Below, in pieces: positions 1-4,459 of a stretch of 5,533 nucleotides of DNA. Both the position numbers and the translations under genes were made by a program. The number at the start of each line of letters is the position of its first letter. The stretch's first letter is position 1. The notes below the pieces were generated by a model. That model saw only the letters and a program-made list of their open reading frames with translations, ran no database searches and was not told the origin of the DNA. This DNA comes from Firmicutes bacterium UBA5388. Lineage in GTDB: Bacteria > Bacillota > UBA4882 > UBA10575. The stretch lies in NCBI GenBank assembly GCA_002409975.1, contig DHOO01000127.1:5873-11405 (forward strand), given 5' to 3'.

Positions 1-13
1 GCCTTTGGGGCTT

Positions 14-66
14 GTCGACTCACCCGGCTTTGAATTTTTATCAGGGCGGTAGCCGGCGTGAGCGAC
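14..66. other. Bulged stem-loop, possible structured RNA or repeat end
   Basis: Bases 14-29 pair with 51-66: GTCG, CTCAC and CCGGCT on the left match AGCCGG, GTGAG and CGAC on the right. This gives 15 pairs with one unpaired base on each side (A18 and C57) and a 21-base loop. GGTAG (48-52) can instead pair with CTACC (66-70), so two exclusive folds are possible. The stem is GC-rich, unlike the AT-rich DNA that follows. No T-run follows on either strand, so it is not a simple terminator. It could be the end of an RNA or mobile element that starts outside the window. I do not recognise the family. Confidence 0.4.
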
Positions 67-70
67 TACC

Positions 71-124
71 TGGAAAAAATAAATAACCGGATTCGCCTCC
101 CCATAAAGACGAATCCGGTTATTT
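71..124 (-). terminator. Rho-independent terminator facing left
   Basis: A perfect 15-bp inverted repeat (81-95 with 110-124, core AACCGGATTCG) encloses a 14-base loop. Read on the minus strand, the stem is followed by a T-rich tail (complement of 71-80, including six T in a row). On the plus strand it is followed by GAGATTAAAG, so it should act leftward only. It is the first good leftward terminator after the chemoreceptor gene, about 510 bases beyond that gene's stop. It may therefore end that transcript or another leftward RNA from the gap. Confidence 0.6.
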
Positions 125-147
125 GAGATTAAAGTAAAAGGTAATAT

Positions 148-175
148 TTGAGCAATCAATGATTGCTATTATAAT
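148..175 (+). promoter_or_regulatory. Sigma-A-type promoter with palindromic spacer
   Basis: TTGAGC (148-153) and a consensus TATAAT (170-175) are separated by 16 bases, with AT-rich DNA upstream. A 17-base dyad (AGCAATCA, A, TGATTGCT; 151-167) fills the spacer, the usual place for a repressor or MerR-like operator. Transcription would begin near 180 and run rightward into a region without a gene that ends at the terminator at 409-458. The hexamers are read directly from the sequence; regulation by the dyad is inferred. Confidence 0.5.
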
Positions 176-216
176 AGACAGTTGACCCTTTTACCCTTAA
201 CCGTTAGGTTTAACCA

Positions 217-232
217 AAAGGTTATAACCTTT
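217..232. promoter_or_regulatory. Perfect 16-bp palindrome, possible operator or hairpin
   Basis: AAAGGTTATAACCTTT is fully self-complementary. It follows two related half-sites, TTAACC (198-203 region) and GGTTTAACC (208-215 region), so GGTT/AACC arms recur within about 35 bases. The cluster lies 40-55 bases downstream of the -10 at 170-175. It could be a repressor site for that promoter, or the first hairpin of the transcript. Confidence 0.35.
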
Positions 233-327
233 CGCCTCAGGGGATAAGCGGCTTTTATGTACTGCAATAAGCAGCTTATGTTTGTGTTCCCTTCACCTAA
301 AGCCAACGCTTGAAGTTCAGGGTATGA

Positions 328-341
328 GGAATTACATAATT
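328..341. repeat. Copy of the GGAATT(G/A)CATAATT intergenic motif
   Basis: GGAATTACATAATT differs by one base from the left arm of the inverted repeat at 2376-2389. A looser version sits at 3845-3858. All are preceded by a GAG-like context and lie in the same orientation between or at the edge of genes. No clear matching right arm is visible here; AATTAT near 393 is the nearest candidate. Confidence 0.35.
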
Positions 342-408
342 ACTACTTGCTTGTAAAAACTTACTGTTATGAGTTATATTTATTGGCATTTAAATTATAT
401 ACTATTTA

Positions 409-458
409 TCCCGGGAGTCCAAGCAGTTTTTTTGAGAATTTGGATCCGGGACTTTTTA
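409..458 (+). terminator. Rho-independent terminator facing right
   Basis: TCCCGG (409-414) and TCCAA (418-422) pair with TTGGA (440-444) and CCGGGA (446-451). The result is 11 pairs with a small 3/1 internal loop and a 17-base apical loop, followed at once by CTTTTT. No plus-strand gene lies upstream, so the RNA it ends is probably the one started at the 148-175 promoter. A second, AT-rich 7-bp hairpin (461-467 with 481-487) follows directly. Confidence 0.55.
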
Positions 459-636
459 CATAATACTGCGTTTTACTGTGAGTATTAAGTAATTGTGGCT
501 CTTTGTTACCTGTCCTTGCAGATTGTCATTGAAAAAGAGGGTGTTCTAGGACAAAAGAAATAGAATTATAATTTTGAAAGAGATAAAGCTGATTTTATGA
601 TCATTACTCATAAAAAACTTATAAAGGTTTGCTATA
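459..636. other. Non-coding gap downstream of the chemoreceptor gene
   Basis: This AT-rich stretch has no supported gene. It contains a small hairpin (TAATACT 461-467 with AGTATTA 481-487) and a TGTCCT/AGGACA pair (511-516 with 548-553). No good terminator for the leftward chemoreceptor gene is seen here. A weak AT stem at 612-628, followed on the minus strand by a T-run, is the only local candidate. Confidence 0.5.
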
Positions 637-2139
637 TTAACTGGTGGTCTGGTTTACCAGATGATCAAGAGCCAAAGCCATCTGTTCCAAAGCTCGACTT
701 TGTTCGGCAATTTTATCCACATTTGTGGCTTGGGTTTGGGTGGTAGCGGCAATCTCTTCAGTTCCGGCCGAAGTTTCTTCGGCGATCCCAGCCAAACTAT
801 TAGCTCCGTCCATAATAGCGTTATTCATTGCCACTAAGTTTTCGAGGACTCGATAAATTTCTGTGATCTGCTCTGAATTTTTATAAATATTAATCATTAT
901 ATTTTCTATTTCTCCTGAAGCGGTGTTAGATTCTTCAGCGCCTTTTTGTACGATTGCTAAACTAGTTGCTGTCGAGTTCAAAACTTTATCCACATCAAGT
1001 AGAGTGGTACCAGTAATTTGCTTAATTTCTTCAGTTGCTTGTGCTGATTGAACTGCTAATTTACTGATTTCCGTAGCCACTACGGCAAATCCTCGCCCGG
1101 CGTTACCAGCTCGAGCCGCTTCAATATTGGCATTTAAGGAAAGAAGAGTAGTTTGTTCGGCGATCCCATTCATAATAGTAAGAATATCTTCGATTTTTAA
1201 GGAACTAACTTTGAGTCTCTGGGTAGCATCAGCAACTTCATTAATTTGCATACTAACATCATACATTCCGTTAATGGTAGAATACATTAGTTCGGCTCCG
1301 CGTTTAGACAGATCCTCCGTCTTATTAAAGTCTGCTGCCAATTCATCGGCCTGCTTTTTAATTTTTTCGGCGATGGAATTAATCTGCATAACATTGTAAG
1401 AGACTTTAGTTACTTCGTTAGTCTCCACATCCACCATTCGTGCCATCTCTTCCATCCCAGAAGCTGTCTCTTGAGAAGATGATAAAAGTTCGCCTGCTTG
1501 TTTCGCTAGAGTGTTACTGGTGTTACGGAGTTGAGCGGAGGCTACAGCGATTTGTCTTTGGATTTCAGTTAAATTCTGATTTAATTTACTCTGTTCGTCT
1601 TCTCTTTTTTTGAGAGTATCCAGTAGTTGGGAGGATTTAATAGCGATTGTAAACATAGTCAGGGAATAAATGAGGTAAATAAAAGCGACGAAGATATACA
1701 TGGTTGGTTCATGTAGAGCGAAGATCTGTTGAGAGAAGAATAACATCATGATTACATGACTGACAATTGTGCCACCCGCAGCCATTAAGATTACTTTAGG
1801 GTTTAGATAAATCAAACATAATGCGAGGATGGTAAAGAAATAAAAAGGGACAGAGCGGTTGCCCTCACCCATTGTAACGGTCATTAGAAAGCCAAAGGTA
1901 TTTAAAATGATGGTTAAGGCATATTTTGTATATTTACTAGTTTGTTTATTGACCGAAATAATTAAAGCAGAGATGGTAACAAGTAGGCTGCCAAGTGATA
2001 AGAAAACTCGCAATATGAAAGAGACGTTTTGGAGGATAAAGAAAATAGGGATGGAACAAAGACAAAAGACCCCGATTATTCTGGTGCTTACCCTATTTGC
2101 CCATAATTCGTGTTCTTTTAACAGGTTAATTTGCTTCAC
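637..2139 (-). CDS. Methyl-accepting chemotaxis protein, six-helix membrane type
   Basis: This is a transmembrane chemoreceptor that signals to CheA/CheW to control swimming. The 500-residue product has six hydrophobic helices at about residues 21-37, 42-63, 73-91, 98-112, 115-135 and 146-168. No large extracellular ligand domain and no obvious HAMP domain are visible, and a coiled-coil signalling domain follows directly. The conserved hairpin tip spans about 325-362, with IEAARAG and GRGFAVVA. Glutamate-rich methylation-type segments lie at about 222-235 (SQETASGMEEMARM) and 453-467 (AEETSAGTEEIAATT). The C-terminus lacks an NWETF-type CheR tether. The open frame extends to a GTG at 2154, but GGAGG (2148-2152) stands eight bases before the GTG at 2137-2139, so I start there. 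A sigma-D-like promoter lies upstream. With no periplasmic sensor domain, it probably senses through its membrane helices, or a cytoplasmic or energy-related cue. The family call is very safe; the ligand is unknown. Confidence 0.96.
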   Translation of the reverse strand: MKQINLLKEHELWANRVSTRIIGVFCLCSIPIFFILQNVSFILRVFLSLGSLLVTISALIISVNKQTSKYTKYALTIILNTFGFLMTVTMGEGNRSVPFYFFTILALCLIYLNPKVILMAAGGTIVSHVIMMLFFSQQIFALHEPTMYIFVAFIYLIYSLTMFTIAIKSSQLLDTLKKREDEQSKLNQNLTEIQRQIAVASAQLRNTSNTLAKQAGELLSSSQETASGMEEMARMVDVETNEVTKVSYNVMQINSIAEKIKKQADELAADFNKTEDLSKRGAELMYSTINGMYDVSMQINEVADATQRLKVSSLKIEDILTIMNGIAEQTTLLSLNANIEAARAGNAGRGFAVVATEISKLAVQSAQATEEIKQITGTTLLDVDKVLNSTATSLAIVQKGAEESNTASGEIENIMINIYKNSEQITEIYRVLENLVAMNNAIMDGANSLAGIAEETSAGTEEIAATTQTQATNVDKIAEQSRALEQMALALDHLVNQTTS

Positions 2140-2152
2140 TTTGCTAACCTCC
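2137..2152 (-). promoter_or_regulatory. Ribosome binding site that sets the MCP start
   Basis: On the minus strand GGAGG (2152-2148) is followed by the eight-base spacer TTAGCAAA and then GTG (2139-2137). The longer frame from the GTG at 2154 would place this Shine-Dalgarno inside the coding region and has only a weak AGGGA before it. Confidence 0.75.
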
Positions 2153-2177
2153 ACTTTCCCTATGATCCCTAAATATT

Positions 2178-2205
2178 TAATCGTCTACATAACAAGTATA
2201 CTTTA
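2178..2205 (-). promoter_or_regulatory. Sigma-D/sigma-28-type flagellar promoter of the MCP gene
   Basis: Read on the minus strand: TAAA (2205-2202), a 16-base spacer, then GACGATTA (2185-2178). The sigma-28 class consensus is TAAA, about 15 bases, GCCGATAA, so the -10 matches 6 of 8 positions. Transcription would start near 2170, leaving a leader of about 30 bases before the GTG at 2139. This is the expected promoter class for a late motility gene. Confidence 0.6.
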
Positions 2206-2214
2206 GAGAAAACG

Positions 2215-2268
2215 TTAATAAACCGTTATAACTAAATCAAATAAAGTCAATGTATCTATCCATCTCAC
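2215..2268 (-). CDS. Possible 17-residue peptide with strong ribosome binding site
   Basis: On the minus strand GGGAGG (about 2282-2276) is followed after eight bases by GTG (2268-2266) and 17 codons to TAA (2217-2215). The product is MRWIDTLTLFDLVITVY, mildly hydrophobic after the first four residues. The ribosome binding site and start codon lie within the left arm of the inverted repeat at 2262-2368, so in a leftward transcript they could be masked by pairing. The frame lies upstream of the sigma-D-like MCP promoter and would need its own promoter, of which none is convincing. I do not recognise the peptide, and it may be chance. Confidence 0.2.
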   Translation of the reverse strand: MRWIDTLTLFDLVITVY

Positions 2269-2368
2269 TTTTCGCACCTCCCTAATTTAACTGGGCTTTT
2301 ATCATGCATCCTGATTTTGGAAAACGGAATTAGCTTGACTTTTGTTTAGAAGGTGCGAAATGTGGGAT
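2262..2368. repeat. Imperfect 18-bp inverted repeat around a 71-base core
   Basis: TTTCGCACCT (2270-2279) pairs perfectly with AGGTGCGAAA (2351-2360). After one mismatch, seven more pairs (one G-T) extend the arms to 2262 and 2368. The core, 2280-2350, contains no gene. No target-site duplication is visible at the outer edges, so insertion as a small mobile element is not shown. It may be a pair of operator sites between the divergent genes, or an RNA hairpin on either strand. Confidence 0.55.
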
Positions 2369-2375
2369 TGATGAG

Positions 2376-2438
2376 GGAATTGCATAATTACCTTAATATA
2401 TTGCGGTTACATCTTAAATAGTTGAATTATGCAATTCC
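2376..2438. repeat. Perfect 14-bp inverted repeat between the divergent genes
   Basis: GGAATTGCATAATT (2376-2389) and AATTATGCAATTCC (2425-2438) are exact reverse complements separated by 35 bases. Looser pairing continues outward between about 2367-2375 and 2439-2446. No T-run follows on either strand, so it is not a terminator. It starts seven bases after the preceding inverted repeat. Related single arms occur at 328-341, 3845-3858 and 3909-3918, which suggests a palindromic intergenic repeat family. Confidence 0.6.
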
Positions 2439-2452
2439 TTAATCACTATAAC
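2422..2452 (+). promoter_or_regulatory. Weak candidate promoter for the aconitase X genes
   Basis: TTGAAT (2422-2427) and TATAAC (2447-2452) are spaced by 19 bases, slightly long for sigma-A. The right arm of the inverted repeat lies in the spacer. A second TATAAC (2502-2507) also lies ahead of the gene but lacks a well-spaced -35 (TTAACA at 2482-2487 is only 14 bases away). One of these probably serves the operon; the sequence does not decide which. Confidence 0.25.
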
Positions 2453-2548
2453 CAAAATAACCTTAAATTTGCCGCCAAGACTTAACAATATTAAAGGATA
2501 TTATAACAATTTGTAGAATTTAGATTAACGAGAAAATGGCTTCGAAAA

Positions 2549-2565
2549 GGAGTGGTGATCAGGTG
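2549..2565 (+). promoter_or_regulatory. Ribosome binding site that sets the AcnX large-subunit start
   Basis: AAAAGGAG (2545-2552) is followed by a ten-base spacer and GTG at 2563-2565. The in-frame ATG at 2536 has only GAGAAA before it, and the ATG at 2578 has no Shine-Dalgarno, so GTG 2563 is the best start. Confidence 0.65.
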
Positions 2566-3843
2566 ATTCAGACTAAAATGGAACTAACTCAAGAGGAAGA
2601 GGAGATTTTAGCGGGCAAACAAGGAGAAACCATGCAAAAGGTAATGGAGTCGATTGTTCTGTATGGTGAGATTTTTGGAGCTAGAAGACTGCTGCCCTTG
2701 AACGGTCCGGTACATCTGGTAACCTCTTTTGGGATACCGCTTTTAAAGCCGGTCTTTGAGATGATGGATGAGTTGGTTGAGAATGGTATTCAAAGCAAGG
2801 AAGAATTTACTGTCGATCCTCGTCCCCTTGATTATGATAATGTCAAATGTAATCTCCTAGAAAAACTAGTTTTTAAGATTATGTATGGTAAACAAAAAGA
2901 ATATGAGAAACAACTCCAAAAGGTAGGATTAAAGAATGAAAATGCCTTTACTTGCACTTGTTATCTACCGGAGGTTGGTAATACTCCGTCACTAGGAGAT
3001 ATTCTTGCTTGGGCGGAGTCCTCGGCGGTGGTTTATGCTAACTCTGTGCTTGGCGCCAGGAGTAATCGGAATTCTGGTATCATTGAACTTTGCTGTGGAA
3101 TTGTGGGTAAAGCTCCGGAATTCGGACTATTAACTGATGAAGGCCGGAAGGCAAAATGGCTGGTGGAAGTAAAAACTTCTAAAGTACCCAATGCCCAGGT
3201 TCTGGGGAGCGCAATTGGGATGAAGGTGGTAGAAGATGTTCCTTATATAACGGGATTAGATAAGTTTTTGGGTGTCGGTTTTTCTATCGATACACGTGAC
3301 TATTTAAAAGATATGGGGGCGGCCAGTGCCTCCAATGGGGCGGTTGGACTCTATCATGTGGAGAATATTACTCCGGAAGCCATAGAACAACAAAGGAGTT
3401 TGTTGGTAGAGAACTATCAGAAATACACCATTGATGATCAGGAGGTTGAGCGAATTATTAATTCTTATCCGTTAATGTGGAAGAAGAAAGAGGCTAAACC
3501 CAAAGTCTGTTTCATTGGTTGTCCTCATTTATCCTTGGAACAACTAGCGAGCTGGTCGGAAAGGATTTCTCTTGCTTTAAAAAAGGCAGATCGAGAAAAA
3601 GTTGGACTCCCTACTTTATTATGCGCTGCACCTGATGTGGTAAATGCTTTCAAAGGGGATAAGACAAGATACAGCCAGTTATTAGCGACTGGCGCTCGAA
3701 TAACCTCTATATGCGCATTAATGTATATGAATAACCCGTTATGCGCTAAACAGCCAGTGATTACTAATTCCAACAAGTTACGTACTTATACTACAGCCAA
3801 GTTTTTATTGGATGAGGAACTGTTAGCTCAGATTATTAACTGA
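2563..3843 (+). CDS. Aconitase X catalytic (large) subunit, DUF521 family
   Basis: This is the large subunit of an aconitase X hydro-lyase, an iron-sulfur cytosolic dehydratase. Characterised members include bacterial cis-3-hydroxy-L-proline dehydratase and archaeal phosphomevalonate dehydratase. From GTG 2563 the product is 426 residues, near the usual length for the stand-alone subunit. The N-terminal LTQEEEEILAGKQG matches the family opening. Core motifs are TCTCYLPEVGNTP (about 130-142), ESSAVVYANSVLGARSNR (about 152-169), CFIGCPHLS (about 316-324), SICALMYMNN (about 382-391) and TNSNKLRTY (about 401-409). Cys131, Cys320 and Cys384 are the best candidates for metal-cluster or active-site cysteines, by position in these motifs. 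Extra cysteines (133, 177, 178, 394) make the protein cysteine-rich. The swivel subunit follows 102 bases downstream, so the enzyme is of the split two-gene type. The family call is strong. The substrate cannot be read from sequence; mevalonate-pathway or hydroxyproline roles are only precedents. Confidence 0.93.
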   Translation: MIQTKMELTQEEEEILAGKQGETMQKVMESIVLYGEIFGARRLLPLNGPVHLVTSFGIPLLKPVFEMMDELVENGIQSKEEFTVDPRPLDYDNVKCNLLEKLVFKIMYGKQKEYEKQLQKVGLKNENAFTCTCYLPEVGNTPSLGDILAWAESSAVVYANSVLGARSNRNSGIIELCCGIVGKAPEFGLLTDEGRKAKWLVEVKTSKVPNAQVLGSAIGMKVVEDVPYITGLDKFLGVGFSIDTRDYLKDMGAASASNGAVGLYHVENITPEAIEQQRSLLVENYQKYTIDDQEVERIINSYPLMWKKKEAKPKVCFIGCPHLSLEQLASWSERISLALKKADREKVGLPTLLCAAPDVVNAFKGDKTRYSQLLATGARITSICALMYMNNPLCAKQPVITNSNKLRTYTTAKFLLDEELLAQIIN

Positions 3844-3930
3844 GGAAATTACCTAATTATCTTTCGAAACGCTTGAGTCGTATTTTAGAGTTGCCTCATA
3901 AAAAAATGAATTATGCAAGTTGTCAACTTG
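3842..3930. repeat. Degenerate copy of the palindromic repeat plus a 15-base dyad
   Basis: The gap between the two aconitase X genes begins, right at the stop codon, with GAGGAAATTACCTAATT (3842-3858) and ends with AATTATGCAA (3909-3918). These resemble the left and right arms of the 2376-2438 repeat, with a longer core. CAAGTTG (3916-3922) and CAACTTG (3924-3930) form a perfect dyad around T3923, ending just before the small-subunit ribosome binding site. TGAGG (3841-3845) can also pair with CCTCA (3894-3898). No T-run follows, so transcription probably continues. Confidence 0.35.
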
Positions 3931-3931
3931 T

Positions 3932-3948
3932 AAAGGAGGATGAAAATG
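3932..3948 (+). promoter_or_regulatory. Ribosome binding site that sets the AcnX small-subunit start
   Basis: AAAGGAGG (3932-3939) directly abuts the ATG at 3940, which is therefore too close to use. The in-frame ATG at 3946 has a proper six-base spacer, so translation should start there. Confidence 0.75.
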
Positions 3949-4392
3949 AAGGAGCGAGTATTTAAAGGTCGGGTTGTATTGGCTGGAAATACCATCGGCG
4001 AAGCTGTTGTCTCGAGACAAGGACTGAACCTGTTAGCCAGTTACCAAAAAAGCGCTTTGAAAAAAGCCAAACGGGTAATCTGTGCCGACCAGAATAACCC
4101 GGATCTTTATAAAAAGGATCTAACAGATAAGATCATTTGTCTTCCCCAAACCATCGGTTCAACCACTGGAGGAATGGTCTTAGAGACGGTGGTCCAAATG
4201 GGGATTGGACCCAAAGCTATGCTTTTTTCAGAACATATTGATTCTCTGGCGGCTGCCGGTATTATTTTAAGTGAGGTCTGGCTAAAAAGCAGAATTATCA
4301 CAGTTGACCAATTAGGAGCAGATTTTTTAGATAATGTTCAAGATGACCAAACCATGGAGATAAAAGAGGATGGCACTGTCATTATCAGATAA
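3946..4392 (+). CDS. Aconitase X swivel (small) subunit, DUF126 family
   Basis: This is the small partner of the aconitase X large subunit. Its swivelling beta/alpha domain closes over the active site and supplies the conserved serine. From ATG 3946 it has 148 residues, typical for the separate small subunit. FKGRVVLAGNTIGEAVVS opens the domain, and PQTIGSTTGGMVLETV (about 67-82) carries the family's Gly-Ser signature, with Ser72 as the likely catalytic serine. EHIDSLAAAGIILSEVW and the ITVDQLGADFLDN stretch match the later part of the fold. The segment before the signature (about 27-62, KSALKKAKRVICADQNNP) lacks the FWGG-type stretch I associate with many bacterial members, so this looks like a divergent subgroup. 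It lies 102 bases after the large-subunit gene and 67 before the flavoprotein gene, on the same strand with no terminator seen between them. Family call strong; substrate unknown. Confidence 0.9.
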   Translation: MKERVFKGRVVLAGNTIGEAVVSRQGLNLLASYQKSALKKAKRVICADQNNPDLYKKDLTDKIICLPQTIGSTTGGMVLETVVQMGIGPKAMLFSEHIDSLAAAGIILSEVWLKSRIITVDQLGADFLDNVQDDQTMEIKEDGTVIIR

Positions 4393-4459
4393 AAGACAGT
4401 TTAGCTGTTAATTTTAAGTTTCTGGTTCAAAATTGATTGTTGATGAAAGGAGTAAAGAG

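Larger units (their letters stand above)
180..458 (+). ncRNA. Candidate structured small RNA, family not recognised
   Basis: This stretch of about 280 bases starts just after a plausible promoter (148-175) and ends at a plausible terminator (409-458), with no substantial reading frame. Nested pairings are visible: CCTCA (235-239) with TGAGG (325-329); AAGC and GGCTTT (246-255) with AAAGCC and GCTT (299-304, 308-311) around a 3-base bulge; and CTGC (262-265) with GCAG (271-274) around an AATAA loop. ATAAGC (245-249 region) could alternatively pair with GCTTAT (274-279). A 16-base palindrome at 217-232 would form its own hairpin. The layout fits a stand-alone sRNA (6S-like in size class only) or an orphan leader. 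I cannot match it to a named riboswitch or RNA family. An 18-codon frame (ATG at 257, behind AGGGGA) lies inside and could be chance. Confidence 0.35.

Noticed and set aside
1..126. Possible tail of a plus-strand gene entering from the left
   Set aside because: All three plus frames stop within the first 90 bases (31-33, 50-52, 84-86), and the remaining fragments are too short to recognise. The hairpin explains the sequence at least as well.
257..313. 18-codon frame MYCNKQLMFVFPSPKANA inside the candidate RNA
   Set aside because: AGGGGA stands 11 bases before the ATG, but the frame is very short and the same bases form the nested stems. It is not strong enough to call a gene.
612..628. Terminator just after the chemoreceptor stop
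   Set aside because: The stem is AT-rich and contains a mismatch on the minus strand. The T-run is good but the hairpin is too weak to call.
598..747. Plus-strand frame starting ATGATCATTACTC
   Set aside because: About 49 codons, mostly antisense to the 3' end of the chemoreceptor, with a poorly placed ribosome binding site.
1127..1399. Plus-strand open frame of 90 codons
   Set aside because: It lies wholly antisense to the conserved signalling domain of the chemoreceptor, and its product resembles nothing known.
1859..2206. Plus-strand open frame of 115 codons
   Set aside because: It is antisense to the membrane helices of the chemoreceptor and runs through its promoter; it has no ribosome binding site.
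2262..2368. Intact miniature transposable element
   Set aside because: The flanks (TCTATCC and TGATGAG regions) show no target duplication, and no second full copy is present in the window.
2376..2438. Inverted repeat as a transcription terminator
   Set aside because: The loop is 35 bases and no T-run follows the stem on either strand.
3525..3776. Minus-strand open frame of 83 codons
   Set aside because: It is antisense to conserved C-terminal motifs of aconitase X.
4107..4301. Minus-strand open frame of 64 codons
   Set aside because: It is antisense to the swivel-domain signature; no start signal is seen.
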